Below, piece after piece: positions 21,946 through 31,336 of a stretch of DNA of 64,000 bases. Position 1 is the stretch's first letter. Every line of letters starts with the position of its first letter. Below the pieces are notes generated by a model, which saw only the letters and a list, made by a program, of their open reading frames with translations, was not told the DNA's origin and did not search any database. The DNA comes from Promicromonospora sp. MEB111 (GTDB lineage: Bacteria; Actinomycetota; Actinomycetes; Actinomycetales; Cellulomonadaceae): positions 186,001 to 250,000 of the forward strand of contig NZ_JARVSD010000014.1 of the NCBI RefSeq assembly GCF_030209445.1, written 5' to 3'. Position numbers and translations under genes: made by a program.

Positions 21946-23346
21946 ATGACCGAAGCCCCGGCGCTGATCTGGTTCCGCCGCGACCTGCGGGTCGCCGACC
22001 AGCCCACCTTTCTCGCCGCAGGTCAGGACACCCGCGCGCTGGCCCTGTTCGTGCTCGACCCGCGCCTGCTCGAGCCCTCCGGCGCGGCACGCCGGTGGTT
22101 CCTCTACGGCTGCCTGCGGGACCTGGGCGAGAGCCTCGGCGGCCGGCTCCTGGTCGTGCAGGGCGACCCGGTCGACGTCGTGCCCCGGGTGGCCGAGGCG
22201 ATCGGCGCGGGCGCCGTCCACATCGCGGCCGACTTCGGTCCCTACGGCCAGGCTCGCGACGACGACGTCGAGCGCGCGCTCGACGCGCAGGGCCGCGAGC
22301 TGGTGCGCACCGGTTCGCCCTATGCCGTGGCGCCCGGCCGGGTCCGGTCCGGGGACGGCGGCCGCTACCGCGTGTTCACGCCGTTCAGCCGGGCCTGGGC
22401 CGACCACGGGTGGCGCGCCCCGGCGGACACCGACGCCGGCTCCCTGGACTGGATCGACCCCGCGACCGTCGACGTGGAGGCAGTGGAGATCCCGGACCAG
22501 CCCGCCGTCGACGCCGACCTGCCCGAGCCAGGGGAAGCGGCGGCACACCGGCGCTGGGACGAGTTCGTGCGCGACCACCTCCAGGACTACGCCGACGGTC
22601 GGGACCGGCCCGACCGGCCCGGCACCTCGCGGATGTCGGTCTACCTCAAGTACGGCTGCGTGCACCCGCGCAGCCTGCTCGCCGACCTCGCGGCCAAACG
22701 GTCCGACGGCGCCCAGTCGTTCCGCAACGAGCTCGCGTGGCGCGACTTCTACGCCGACGTGCTCGACCAGCGACCCGACTCCGCCCACCGCAACTACGAC
22801 CGCTCCTTCGACGCGCTGGTCACCGACAGCGGCCCGGAGGCCGACGAGCTGTTCGCCGCCTGGCGGGAGGGGCGCACCGGCTTTCCCATCGTCGACGCCG
22901 GGATGCGGCAGCTCCTGGCCGAGGGCTGGATGCACAACCGGGTGCGCATGATCACGGCGTCGTTCCTCGTCAAGGACCTGCACCTGCCGTGGTGGTGGGG
23001 CGCCCGACACTTCATGAGCCGGCTGGTCGACGGCGACCTCGCCTCCAACCAGCACGGCTGGCAGTGGGTGGCCGGCAGCGGTACCGACGCCGCGCCCTAC
23101 TTCCGGGTGTTCAACCCGGTGCTGCAGGGCGAGCGGTTCGATCCGGACGGTGACTACGTGCGCCGGTACGTCCCCGAGCTCGCGGACGTGTCGGGCAAGG
23201 CCGCGCACCAGCCCTGGAAGCTGCCGGACGGCCCGCCGCGCGGGTATCCCGCACCTGTCGTGGACCACAAGGCGGAACGAGCGGAGGCCCTGGAGCGCTA
23301 CGAGGCCGTCCGCGCGGCGCGGGAGAACATGCGCGCGACGTCCTGA
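21946..23346 (+). CDS. phr: Deoxyribodipyrimidine photo-lyase (class I CPD photolyase)
   Basis: A 466-residue photolyase repairing UV-induced cyclobutane pyrimidine dimers with light, using FAD. The antenna domain starts LIWFRRDLRVAD. The FAD domain has FRNELAWRDFYADVL, GFPIVDAGMRQL, NRVRMITASFLVKDL and the hallmark DGDLASNQHGWQWVAGSGTDAAPYFRVFNP, and ends before a short basic tail. TACGGT with a six-base gap to ATG 21946 suggests a leaderless transcript. Start, length and motifs all match bacterial class I enzymes, so the call is firm. Confidence 0.95.
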   Translation: MTEAPALIWFRRDLRVADQPTFLAAGQDTRALALFVLDPRLLEPSGAARRWFLYGCLRDLGESLGGRLLVVQGDPVDVVPRVAEAIGAGAVHIAADFGPYGQARDDDVERALDAQGRELVRTGSPYAVAPGRVRSGDGGRYRVFTPFSRAWADHGWRAPADTDAGSLDWIDPATVDVEAVEIPDQPAVDADLPEPGEAAAHRRWDEFVRDHLQDYADGRDRPDRPGTSRMSVYLKYGCVHPRSLLADLAAKRSDGAQSFRNELAWRDFYADVLDQRPDSAHRNYDRSFDALVTDSGPEADELFAAWREGRTGFPIVDAGMRQLLAEGWMHNRVRMITASFLVKDLHLPWWWGARHFMSRLVDGDLASNQHGWQWVAGSGTDAAPYFRVFNPVLQGERFDPDGDYVRRYVPELADVSGKAAHQPWKLPDGPPRGYPAPVVDHKAERAEALERYEAVRAARENMRATS

Positions 23347-23385
23347 CCGGGGCGCGCGGGAGCCCGGTGGCGCCGTCCGCCCCGG
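23347..23385. terminator. Possible terminator after the photolyase gene
   Basis: CCGGGGCG (23347-23354) pairs with CGCCCCGG (23378-23385) directly after the stop codon; the loop is large and itself GC-rich. No U-tract. Confidence 0.35.
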
Positions 23386-23486
23386 GACTTCGCCCGAACC
23401 GGGTGAACGCCCCCGCACGCGGGAGTGATCGACTGCCGGGTGTCGTGCCCACACGGCAGCCAGGCGCACACCTAGGAGAGTCGGCC

Positions 23487-26117
23487 ATGAGCGACTCGTT
23501 CGGCGGGAACGTGCTCGTCTACCAGGCGAAGCTGCGCCCCGCCGTGAACCCCGAGTACCTGGTGCGTCGGCCGCGGCTCATCGAGCTGCTCGACACGGCC
23601 GTCGAGTCGCCGCTCACCCTCGTCGTCGCGCCGGCGGGCTCGGGCAAGACGTCCCTCCTGCGGGACTGGGTGGGCTGGACCGACCTGCCGAACGCCTGGC
23701 TGTCCGTCGACGAGTCGGACCGCGACCCCGCGCAGCTCTGGCTGAGCATCCTCGCCGCGCTCGACGGCATCGCCCCGGGGTGCGCGGAGCCTGCCGCCGA
23801 CCTGGTCCGACGCCGGCACGCGCTGCTCGACGCCGTGGGGACGCTGCTCGACGACCTGGAGTCGCGGCGGTACGGCCCGCGGGTGCTGGTCATCGACGAC
23901 CTGGAGGTCGTGGACGAGGCGGTGGCGGGCGGGTCGCTGACCATGTTCGTCCAGCACCTGCCCCGCTGGCTGCGCGTCGTCCTGGTGAGCCGGCACGTCC
24001 CAGCCCTCCCGGTGGACCGGCTGCGCGCACGGGGCATGCTCGGCGAGGTCCGGTTTCCCGAGCTGCGGTTCTCGTTCGACGAGGCGACCGAGATGCTGGC
24101 CCGGCTGGCGCCGACGCTGCCGCCGCAGCGCGTGGCCAAGGCCGCCCGGCATGCCGGCGGCTGGGCCGCCAGCATCCAGCTCGCCGCGCTGGCCGCCCGG
24201 TCCGCGGACGCCCGCGCGGGCCCCGACGCACCGCAGCAGGACGAGGTCGAGCGCTACCTGGGCGACTACGTCTGGCACGAGGTGCTGAGCGGGGAGCCCG
24301 CCGACGTCGTCGACGTCCTGGTCGCGGTGTCCGTCGTCGACCGGGCGGAACCCGGCCTCGCCCGGGCGCTCGCCGGCCGCCTCGACGCCCCGATCCTGCT
24401 GGAGCGGGCGGAGGAGCGGGGGCTGTTCGCCGCGCGCATCGAGCCGTCGGGCGCCTACGAGACGCACGCCCTGGTGCGCGAGGCCCTGCTGTCCGACCTG
24501 CGCAGGCGCGAGCCCGAGCGGGTGACCGAGCTCCACCGGCGCGCGGCGCAGTGGTTCGAGGACGCCGGGCAGCCGGTGGCCGCGCTCGAGCACCTGCTGC
24601 GCGCCGGCGAGGTCCGCGCGGCGCTGCGGCTGCTGGCGTCGTGCGTGCCCGAGCTCTACGACAGCGGGCGCGAGGTCACCGTGCGGCGCATGCTCGCCGC
24701 GATCCCGGCGGGCACCGCGGTGGTCGACACGGCTGCGGCCGTCGACCTCGCGTGGTGCCAGCTGTTCGCCGACCGGAACGTCTTCGTGCAGACCGTGCAC
24801 ACCGTCGTGGCTCGGGCGGACGGGGACGGCGCGGTCGAACCGTGCCTGCTCGCGCGGCTGGAGATGCTCCGCGCGGCGTCGGCGGCCGTCTCGGGCGACT
24901 GGGGCGCGGGGGCCCGGTCCGCCCGGTGGTCCCTCGCGACCATCGGGGACCGCTGGCAGACCGACCCGCTGTGCAAGTTCGGCTGGAACCTGCTGGCCCG
25001 GGAGATCGCCCTCGCGGAGCGGTGGGACGACGCCGGCCCGGAGGTGCGGCAGATCGCCCGCACCCTCGGCCCGGCACCCGGCCGACGGATCGCCTTCGAG
25101 GCCACACGGGCCCTGGGGGCGGCCCTCGCCGGGCGCCCGGTCGAGGCGCTGCGCCTGGTGTACGGCACGCGGCAGGTGTCCGAGGCCGCGAACCTGACGA
25201 CGGCGCGGACCGAGCTGATGATCGCCGAGGCGCTGGCCAACCGGGAGATCGGGGAGCAGTCGGCCGCGCTGCCGGTGCTGTCGCGCCTGGTCGAGACCCC
25301 GTGCGACCCGGTGCCGCACTGCCGGCTGCTGGCGTGCCTCGAGCTGGCGCGGGCCGCGGTCGACTCCGGGGACGGCGCCGCGGCCGAGCGTGCCTTCGGC
25401 GACGCCACGGAGCTGGTCGACACGGAGCTCACCGGTCCGGGCAGCCGCACGCTCCTTGCCCGTACGGGCACCCTGCTGGCCCTGGCGGAGAGCCGCCTCG
25501 ACGACGCCGGGCGCTGGGCCGCCGAGGTCGACGACCCGTTCTGGGGCGGCGTCGAGACGGCGCGTGTGCTCATCGCGGAGGGCGACGTCGGGACGGCGGA
25601 CACGACGCTGCGCGCGGCCGCCCCGCGTTGTGTGCGCCACCACGTGCTCCTCGACCTGCTCCTGAGCCGCACGACCCGCAACGCGGACGAGGCCGAGGCC
25701 GCCCTGTCGCGTGCGGTACGGCTCGCCGCCGAGCACGGCCTCGTGCAGACGGTCGCGTCCGAGGGGACGGAGGTCGTCGAGGCGATCGAGCGACTGGCCT
25801 GGCAGGTGCCGAGGCCGTGGCTGGACCGGCTCCGCCGCGTCCCGCTCTCCGGGGCGTCACCGCCCGGTACGGCGGTGGTCGAGCTCGTCGAGGACCTGAC
25901 CGACCGGCAGCTCGGGATCCTCCGGATGCTCCCGAGCCGGCTCAGCCTGCGGGAGATCGCGGACGAGCTGTTCATCTCGGTGAACACGCTCAAGTTCCAT
26001 CTCAAGGTGATCTACCGCAAGCTGGGCTGCGGGTCCCGCGCCGAGGCGGCCGACCTGGCCCGGGCGCTGATGAACCGGCACCGGCGGGGTCAGCCCTCGG
26101 GCGGCTGGCGGCGCTGA
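23487..26117 (+). CDS. MalT-like large LuxR-family ATP-binding regulator (LAL)
   Basis: An 876-residue STAND-type regulator. Near the N-terminus it has LRPAVNPEYLVRRPRLIELLD and the P-loop APAGSGKTSLL, with a Walker-B-like VLVIDDLEVVDE and MalT-typical LDWxxLSVDESDRDP-like sequence (AWLSVDESDRDPAQLW). The middle is a long all-helical TPR-like sensor; the C-terminal LuxR HTH reads LTDRQLGILRMLPSRLSLREIADELFISVNTLKFHL (last 65 residues). It probably activates transcription after binding an unknown ligand and ATP. AGGAGAG precedes ATG 23487. The gene stands alone, so targets cannot be read from context. Confidence 0.9.
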   Translation: MSDSFGGNVLVYQAKLRPAVNPEYLVRRPRLIELLDTAVESPLTLVVAPAGSGKTSLLRDWVGWTDLPNAWLSVDESDRDPAQLWLSILAALDGIAPGCAEPAADLVRRRHALLDAVGTLLDDLESRRYGPRVLVIDDLEVVDEAVAGGSLTMFVQHLPRWLRVVLVSRHVPALPVDRLRARGMLGEVRFPELRFSFDEATEMLARLAPTLPPQRVAKAARHAGGWAASIQLAALAARSADARAGPDAPQQDEVERYLGDYVWHEVLSGEPADVVDVLVAVSVVDRAEPGLARALAGRLDAPILLERAEERGLFAARIEPSGAYETHALVREALLSDLRRREPERVTELHRRAAQWFEDAGQPVAALEHLLRAGEVRAALRLLASCVPELYDSGREVTVRRMLAAIPAGTAVVDTAAAVDLAWCQLFADRNVFVQTVHTVVARADGDGAVEPCLLARLEMLRAASAAVSGDWGAGARSARWSLATIGDRWQTDPLCKFGWNLLAREIALAERWDDAGPEVRQIARTLGPAPGRRIAFEATRALGAALAGRPVEALRLVYGTRQVSEAANLTTARTELMIAEALANREIGEQSAALPVLSRLVETPCDPVPHCRLLACLELARAAVDSGDGAAAERAFGDATELVDTELTGPGSRTLLARTGTLLALAESRLDDAGRWAAEVDDPFWGGVETARVLIAEGDVGTADTTLRAAAPRCVRHHVLLDLLLSRTTRNADEAEAALSRAVRLAAEHGLVQTVASEGTEVVEAIERLAWQVPRPWLDRLRRVPLSGASPPGTAVVELVEDLTDRQLGILRMLPSRLSLREIADELFISVNTLKFHLKVIYRKLGCGSRAEAADLARALMNRHRRGQPSGGWRR

Positions 26118-26132
26118 GGCGCCGTTCCGGGA

Positions 26133-26906
26133 TCACTGCTCGCCGGGCGCGCCGTCCCCGGCCGTCAGGGCGGCCAGCGCCGCCTTGGTCTTGGTCTCCT
26201 GCGGGGAGCCGAGGTCGAGCCCCTTGCCGGCGAGGAGGGCCTTCGTCTCCGCGGCGGCCTGGAACGCCTCGTCGGGCGGCGCCTTGGTGGACAGCTCGAG
26301 GATCCTGGTTCCGTCGGGCAGCACCCACAGCTCGGCGACCATGCGGCGGGGGTACCCCTTGGCCCGGAACCGGCACTTCAGCAGGTTGATCGGCCCGAGC
26401 ACGGTGAGGTCGTCCACCCCGACGTCCCCGGGCAGGCGCTCGCCCAGCAGGGCCCGCTGGTCGTCGTCGAGCAGGCCGTGGATGCCCCGGTCGCCGATCA
26501 TCAGCTTGCGCACCCGGCGGTCGGGCGCCTCGACGGTCAGCGAGCACGAGCAGGTGTACCCGGCGGGCGACGCGTCCAGCTCGACCTTGAACCCTTCGTG
26601 GCCGCGGTAGCCGTCAGGCACGTCGTGCGGCATCGCGGGGCGGAGCTTGACCGTCAGGTCGCCGGGCTTGCGCTGGGTCCGCCGGGCGCGCAGCACCACC
26701 CCGGCCGAAGAGAGCCGCAGGTCGGGGGTGTCGACGAACGCGACCTGGCGCAGGACGGCGTCCAGCGGATCGATGCCCAGTGCTCGGACTGCGGAGCGCT
26801 GGAAGTTGTCGGGCACGGTGAGCTTGAGCTCGACGGAGTCGACGTCGGGCAGGATCGCGAGCATGCCGGCGAGCTGCTCGGCGTCGTAGGTGGGTATGGC
26901 GGACAT
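26133..26906 (-). CDS. CYTH-like domain protein
   Basis: A 257-residue protein with the opening pattern of the CYTH/triphosphate-tunnel superfamily: VELKLTVPDN (the E-x-K strand), then FVDTPDLRLSSAGVVLRARRTQRKPGDLTVKLRP, in which alternating charged residues line a tunnel. Members hydrolyse or cyclise triphosphates. The C-terminal half (GRDRGIHGLLDDDQRALL, WVLPDGTRILELSTK) is less familiar, so catalysis is not assured. GGAGG lies before the ATG. It diverges from the DUF6325 gene; the 147-bp gap between them shows no clear regulator site. Confidence 0.65.
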   Translation of the reverse strand: MSAIPTYDAEQLAGMLAILPDVDSVELKLTVPDNFQRSAVRALGIDPLDAVLRQVAFVDTPDLRLSSAGVVLRARRTQRKPGDLTVKLRPAMPHDVPDGYRGHEGFKVELDASPAGYTCSCSLTVEAPDRRVRKLMIGDRGIHGLLDDDQRALLGERLPGDVGVDDLTVLGPINLLKCRFRAKGYPRRMVAELWVLPDGTRILELSTKAPPDEAFQAAAETKALLAGKGLDLGSPQETKTKAALAALTAGDGAPGEQ

Positions 26907-27053
26907 GGGGGCCTCCGGGGGTATGTCTCCCGATCATGCCCCGGGGCCGGGTGGCGCAGGTCCACCCCGGTGGGGGTGGGCCGCGACCACCCCTGGTGCT
27001 GCCAGTGTCGGAGAGAACCGCTGTACCCGCCCGCCACCGCAGGAGGCCCGGAG

Positions 27054-27536
27054 ATGACCGAGCTGGACGTCGGACCGATCGACTACCTTGCCGTCGAGTT
27101 CCCGGGCAGCCGGCTGCGGGGCCAGGGCCTCGCCGCTCTGCTGGACCTCGTCGAACGCGGGATCATCCGGATCCTCGACCTCCGGGTCGCCAGACGCACC
27201 GAGGAGGGCGACATCGTGGCCGTCGCGCTCACCGACCTGGACCACGACGGCACGCTCGACCTCGCCGTGTTCGAGGGCGTGGGTTCCGGGCTGCTCGACG
27301 ACGAGGACCTGGCGCAGAGCGTCGCGCTGGTGGCCCCCGGCGACGCCGTCGGCCTCATCGTCTACGAGAACACGTGGGCCGGGCCGTTCGTGACGGCCAT
27401 GCGGGAGGCCGGGGCACAGGTGATCGCCAGCGGCCGCATCCCGGTCGAGGACGTCGTCGCGGTGCTCGACGCCCTCGAGGCGGAGCAGACGGCCCCGTCG
27501 ACGACACCGACCACTCAGCCTGAAGGGACGACGTGA
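27054..27536 (+). CDS. DUF6325 family protein
   Basis: A 160-residue protein beginning MTELDVGPIDYLAVEFPG, the hallmark of DUF6325/DUF1269-like actinobacterial stress-associated proteins, with repeated alpha/beta elements (RGIIRILDLRVARR, DAVGLIVYENTWAGPF, SGRIPVEDVVAVLDAL). AGGAGG precedes ATG 27054. Its TGA overlaps the ATG of the SHOCT protein (TGATG). This pair is a common actinobacterial module, usually described as general-stress or membrane homeostasis genes; no reaction is known. Confidence 0.8.
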   Translation: MTELDVGPIDYLAVEFPGSRLRGQGLAALLDLVERGIIRILDLRVARRTEEGDIVAVALTDLDHDGTLDLAVFEGVGSGLLDDEDLAQSVALVAPGDAVGLIVYENTWAGPFVTAMREAGAQVIASGRIPVEDVVAVLDALEAEQTAPSTTPTTQPEGTT

Positions 27537-27832
27537 TGGGACTCCTCCGAGGTGTGGCACGCACCGCTGTCGTGGCAGGCACCGCGACCGCGGTGTCCAA
27601 CCGGGTCTCCCGGCGTCAGGCGAACCGCTGGGCCGGGCAGCAGGAGGCCTACGCGGCACCGCCGCCGCAGCAGGCATACGCGCCCCCGCCGCAGGAGGCC
27701 TACGCGGCGCCCCCGCCGGCCGCGTCGGAGGACGTGATCGCGCAGCTCGAACGGCTCGGCAAGCTACGGGACGACGGCATCCTCACCGACGCCGAGTTCA
27801 GCGCCCAGAAGGCCAAGCTGCTCGCCGGCTGA
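27536..27832 (+). CDS. SHOCT-domain small protein
   Basis: A 98-residue protein: a short N-terminal segment GLLRGVARTAVVAGTATAVSNRV, a Pro/Ala/Tyr repeat region (units like AYAAPPPQ, three times), and a C-terminal SHOCT domain (DVIAQLERLGKLRDDGILTDAEFSAQKAKLLAG). SHOCT tails mediate oligomerisation or attachment of partner domains. It overlaps DUF6325 by one base (TGATG), implying coupled expression and probably a joint role. Confidence 0.85.
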   Translation: MGLLRGVARTAVVAGTATAVSNRVSRRQANRWAGQQEAYAAPPPQQAYAPPPQEAYAAPPPAASEDVIAQLERLGKLRDDGILTDAEFSAQKAKLLAG

Positions 27833-27940
27833 GGTCCCTGCCGGCAGACGTGTACCTGCGTGTCGAGGGGTGGGAGCCGCCGCGCCCGCCCGGGGGTTCC
27901 TTCGCGCGGCGGCGAGGCTGTCCCGAGAGCGAGGCAACTC

Positions 27941-29440
27941 ATGAGTGCGATGGATGCTTCTCACGAAGCCGGGGCCGAACCCCCGGCCGAACCCCCCACC
28001 CGGGCCGAGGTCCGGGCCCAGGCCCGGGCCAAGGTGCCGGCGACGACATGGATCTCCTGGGTCGCGCTCGCCATGATGACCACCAGCTCGGTCGCGAGCC
28101 TGCGGGCCGCGCCGACCATGGCGGTCTACGGGCTGGCGTGCGTCTTCCTCTACCTGGTGCCCGCGGTGGTCTTCCTCCTGCCGACGTCGCTCGTCTCCGC
28201 CGAGCTGGCCTCCGGCTGGAAGGGCGGCGTGTACAACTGGGTGGCGCGCGGCATCTCCAAGCCCATGGGGTTCCTCGCGGTGTGGTGCCAGTTCGCGATG
28301 ACGATCTTCTACTACCCGAGCCTGCTCGGGTTCGTCGCGAGCACGCTGGCCTACGTCTTCAACCCGGCGCTCGCGAGCAGCGGCGTCTGGACGGCGTGCG
28401 TCATCATCGTCGTCTACTGGAGCGGCGTCTGGGTCTCCTCGCGCGGCACCAAGGGCGTCGCGGGGCTCGCGAGCGGCGGCCTCGTCATCGGCACGCTGAT
28501 CCCGGGCGTGGTGCTCGTGGTGCTCGGCATGGTGTTCCTCGGCCAGGGCAACGAGTCGGCCGCGCCGATGACCGCCGACAACATCCTCCCCGCGTGGGCC
28601 GGGCTCGCCAGCCTCGTGCTCATCGTGAACAACTTTCTCTCCTACTCCGGCATGGAGATGAACGCCGTGCACGTGTCGTCGCTGCGGAACCCGGGCAAGG
28701 AGTTCCCCAAGTCGATGTTCCTGGCGATGGGCATGGTGCTGCTGATCTTCATCCTCCCGGCCCTGGCGATCAGCTGGGTGGTGCCCGCCGAGCAGCTCTC
28801 GCTCACCGCGGGCGTGATGCAGGCCTTCGACGCGGTGTTCGCCAACTTCGGCACGCAGTGGCTCACCCCGATCGTCGGGATCATGCTCGTGACGGCCTCG
28901 CTCGGCGGGATGCTCACCTGGCTCGCCGGCCCGTCCAAGGGCCTGCTGCTGATCTCGCGGCAGGAGGGCTACCTGCCACCGTTCCTGCAGCGGCTCAACA
29001 AGAACGGGGTGCAGCAGAACATCCTGGTGGTCCAGGGCATCGTCACCACGGCGATCGGCCTGATGTACGCGCTGATCCCGAACGTCTCCAGCGCGTACTG
29101 GATCTTCTCGGTGATCACCACGCAGGTGTACCTGATCATGTACCTGCTCATGTTCGTCGCGGCCATCGGCCTGCGCCGCAAGTACCCCGACCATCCGCGC
29201 GGCTTCCGCAGCCCGATGCTCAAGTCGCTCTGCGGCGTCGGTTTCGGGGCGTCGCTCGCGGCCCTGCTGGTCGGGTTCGTCCCGCCGTCCCAGTTCAGCG
29301 GGGGCAACCCGGTCGTGTACGTCGTGATCGTCGTGGTCGGTGCCCTGGGGCTCGGCCTGCTGGTCCCGTACCTCTTCTACCGGGCCCGCAAGCCCTCGTG
29401 GAAGCAGGAGGCCCCGACGGAGGAGGTGAGCCCGGAATGA
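27941..29440 (+). CDS. APC-superfamily amino-acid permease, glutamate:GABA antiporter-like
   Basis: A 499-residue permease with about 12 transmembrane helices. The N-terminal TTWISWVALAMMTTSSVASLRAAPTMAVYGL and LVSAELASGWKGGVYNWV match the GGA (GadC-type) branch of the APC superfamily, as does the TASLGGMLTWLAGPSKGLLLISR region before helix 9. Such carriers exchange amino acids or amines across the inner membrane. ATG 27941 has GAGG upstream; an earlier in-frame start would add an Arg-rich tail. Its stop overlaps the next ATG (ATGA), and a dipeptidase gene follows. Confidence 0.88.
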   Translation: MSAMDASHEAGAEPPAEPPTRAEVRAQARAKVPATTWISWVALAMMTTSSVASLRAAPTMAVYGLACVFLYLVPAVVFLLPTSLVSAELASGWKGGVYNWVARGISKPMGFLAVWCQFAMTIFYYPSLLGFVASTLAYVFNPALASSGVWTACVIIVVYWSGVWVSSRGTKGVAGLASGGLVIGTLIPGVVLVVLGMVFLGQGNESAAPMTADNILPAWAGLASLVLIVNNFLSYSGMEMNAVHVSSLRNPGKEFPKSMFLAMGMVLLIFILPALAISWVVPAEQLSLTAGVMQAFDAVFANFGTQWLTPIVGIMLVTASLGGMLTWLAGPSKGLLLISRQEGYLPPFLQRLNKNGVQQNILVVQGIVTTAIGLMYALIPNVSSAYWIFSVITTQVYLIMYLLMFVAAIGLRRKYPDHPRGFRSPMLKSLCGVGFGASLAALLVGFVPPSQFSGGNPVVYVVIVVVGALGLGLLVPYLFYRARKPSWKQEAPTEEVSPE

Positions 29441-29886
29441 GCACCGTCGGCGAGACGCAGTCCGGGCGCGAGCGCACGTTCCTGTACGTGGCGGTAGGCG
29501 TCGTGATCGGCGTCCTCCTCGTCCTGGCCCTGGTTCTCTACCGTGCGGCGGACGCGACCCGCGACGCCGAGGCGAAGGCCGACGAGCTGATCCAGGCGCT
29601 CGACGAGGCGGGGGCGACGGTCACGCCGTCCAAGGACCAGATCGTCACGGTGCTCGGCGACGACGGCGGGGCGGTCTGCGCGAACCCCAACGACGCCCTG
29701 AACCGCGCGACGCTGCAGGCGCAGCTCGCCAACGGCGCCAGCGGCCCCGGCGCGCGCCCCGTGATCACGGACCGCAAGATCCTGCGCGGGCAGACGCTGA
29801 TCATCGAGATCTACTGCCCCGACGAGCTCGCGGAGTTCCAGCAGTACGTGGACGACCTCACGACCGACGACGTGGTGGGCTCGTGA
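29437..29886 (+). CDS. Single-TM exported protein of unknown function
   Basis: A 149-residue protein: short cytoplasmic N-terminus, one helix (TFLYVAVGVVIGVLLVLALVLY), a short coiled-coil-like ATRDAEAKADELIQALDEAG, then a small globular tail with two Cys (AVCANP and EIYCPDE). It is coupled at both ends: ATGA with the permease and GTGA with the peptidase. Its position inside a permease-peptidase operon suggests an accessory or sensing subunit, but no family is recognised. Confidence 0.7.
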   Translation: MSTVGETQSGRERTFLYVAVGVVIGVLLVLALVLYRAADATRDAEAKADELIQALDEAGATVTPSKDQIVTVLGDDGGAVCANPNDALNRATLQAQLANGASGPGARPVITDRKILRGQTLIIEIYCPDELAEFQQYVDDLTTDDVVGS

Positions 29887-31235
29887 CCACCGACCTCCGC
29901 GCCCTGGTCGACCAGGAGATGCCGCGGGTCCGCGCCGAGCTCGCCGAGCTCGTCGCCATCCGGTCGGTCGCGGACCCCCGGCAGTTCCCGCCCCAGGAGT
30001 GCGACCGGGCGGCGCAATGGGTGCTCGCCAGGTTCGCCGGGGTCGGCTTCCAGGACGCGCACCTGGAGCGGACGGCGGACGGGAGCATGGCGGTGGTCGG
30101 CTCGCGGCCCTGCGCCGACCCGTCCGCGCCGACCGTGCTGCTCTACGCGCACTACGACGTGCAGCCGCCGCTCGACGAGTCCGCCTGGCGCACGCCGCCC
30201 TTCGAGCTCACCGACGCCGACGGCAGGTGGTACGGCCGCGGCAGCGCCGACTGCAAGGGGAACATCGTCATGCTCCTGGCCGCGCTGCGGGCGCTGGGCG
30301 AGGCGCCGGTGCACCTCAAGCTGGTCGTCGAGGGCTCGGAGGAGCAGGGCACGGGCGGCCTGGAGGCGTTCGTGCCCGAGCACGCCGACCTGCTGCGCGC
30401 CGATGCCGTCCTCGTGTGCGACACCGGCAACGCCGCCGTCGGGCAACCCGCCGCGACCGTCAGCCTGCGCGGGATGGTCAACGTGGTGCTGACGCTCCAG
30501 GCGCTCGCCTCGGAGGTCCACTCCGGCATGTTCGGGGGCGCCGCCCCCGACGCCCTGGCGGCCCTCGTCGCGGTGCTGGGCACCCTGCGCGACAGCAACG
30601 GGGACACCACGGTCGCCGGGCTCGACCACCGCGGGACCTGGCCCGGCGAGGGCTATCCCGCCGACCGGTTCCGGTGGGACGCGACCGTGCTGGAGGGCGT
30701 CTCCCTGCTGGGTGACGGCACCGTCGCGGACCTGCTCTGGGCGCGGCCCGCGCTGACCATCCTGGGCATCGACTGCCCGCCGGTGGTCGGCTCCGCCTCG
30801 GCGATCACGCCCCGTGCCTCCGCCCGGCTGAACCTCCGCATCCCGCCCGGCACCACGGCGGACCAGGCCCGGACGGCGCTCGAGAGGCAGCTCCGTGCGG
30901 CGGCACCCTGGGGCGTCGCGGTGCAGGTCACGGTCGAGGCGGAGGGCGAGCCCTTCCTCGCGGCGGTCGACGGCCCCGCGTTCCACGCGCTGGCCGGGGC
31001 GCTGGAGGAGACCTACGGCCGGCCGATGGCCAGGCTCGGGCAGGGCGGGTCGATCCCGCTCTGCAACGTGTTCGCGGACACCTACCCCGGGGCGGAGATC
31101 CTCCTGGTCGGCGTCGAGGAACCGCTCGCGGCCATCCACGCTCCGAACGAGAGCGTGGACCCCACCGAGATCGCGAACATGGCGCGGGGCACGGCCCGCT
31201 TCCTCCAGCTCTACGCGGAGGCCGCCGCCCGCTGA
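29883..31235 (+). CDS. M20-family dipeptidase
   Basis: A 450-residue metallopeptidase of the M20 (CNDP/PepV-like) group. Di-metal ligands are visible as His in LLYAHYDVQPP, Asp in GRGSADCKGNIVM and the Glu pair EGSEEQGTGG; a dimerisation domain starts near SLRGMVNVVLTLQA, and the late QGGSIPLCN and HAPNESVD motifs close the site. It hydrolyses dipeptides or N-acyl amino acids in the cytoplasm. The GTG start overlaps the upstream stop (GTGA). It plausibly processes a substrate imported by the antiporter two genes upstream. Confidence 0.92.
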   Translation: MTTDLRALVDQEMPRVRAELAELVAIRSVADPRQFPPQECDRAAQWVLARFAGVGFQDAHLERTADGSMAVVGSRPCADPSAPTVLLYAHYDVQPPLDESAWRTPPFELTDADGRWYGRGSADCKGNIVMLLAALRALGEAPVHLKLVVEGSEEQGTGGLEAFVPEHADLLRADAVLVCDTGNAAVGQPAATVSLRGMVNVVLTLQALASEVHSGMFGGAAPDALAALVAVLGTLRDSNGDTTVAGLDHRGTWPGEGYPADRFRWDATVLEGVSLLGDGTVADLLWARPALTILGIDCPPVVGSASAITPRASARLNLRIPPGTTADQARTALERQLRAAAPWGVAVQVTVEAEGEPFLAAVDGPAFHALAGALEETYGRPMARLGQGGSIPLCNVFADTYPGAEILLVGVEEPLAAIHAPNESVDPTEIANMARGTARFLQLYAEAAAR

Positions 31236-31273
31236 CCGTCCGGCGTCCGCCGACCGTCCGGCGGCCGCTCCCG

Positions 31274-31323
31274 GAAGGTGCGTGCGCATGCTCTCGACCT
31301 CGAGAGCATGCGCACGCACCTTC
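31274..31323. terminator. Long palindromic terminator, 24-bp perfect stem
   Basis: Arms 31274-31297 and 31300-31323 pair perfectly around CC; the arms include GTGCGTGCGCATGCTCTCGA. It separates the dipeptidase operon from the next promoter. Confidence 0.85.
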
Positions 31324-31336
31324 TTGCGCCGGACTC

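Noticed and set aside
31132-31148. CCATCC followed by CCGAAC inside the dipeptidase gene
   Set aside because: Spacing is 5 bp rather than 15 and it lies in a conserved coding region, so it is not a SigK promoter.
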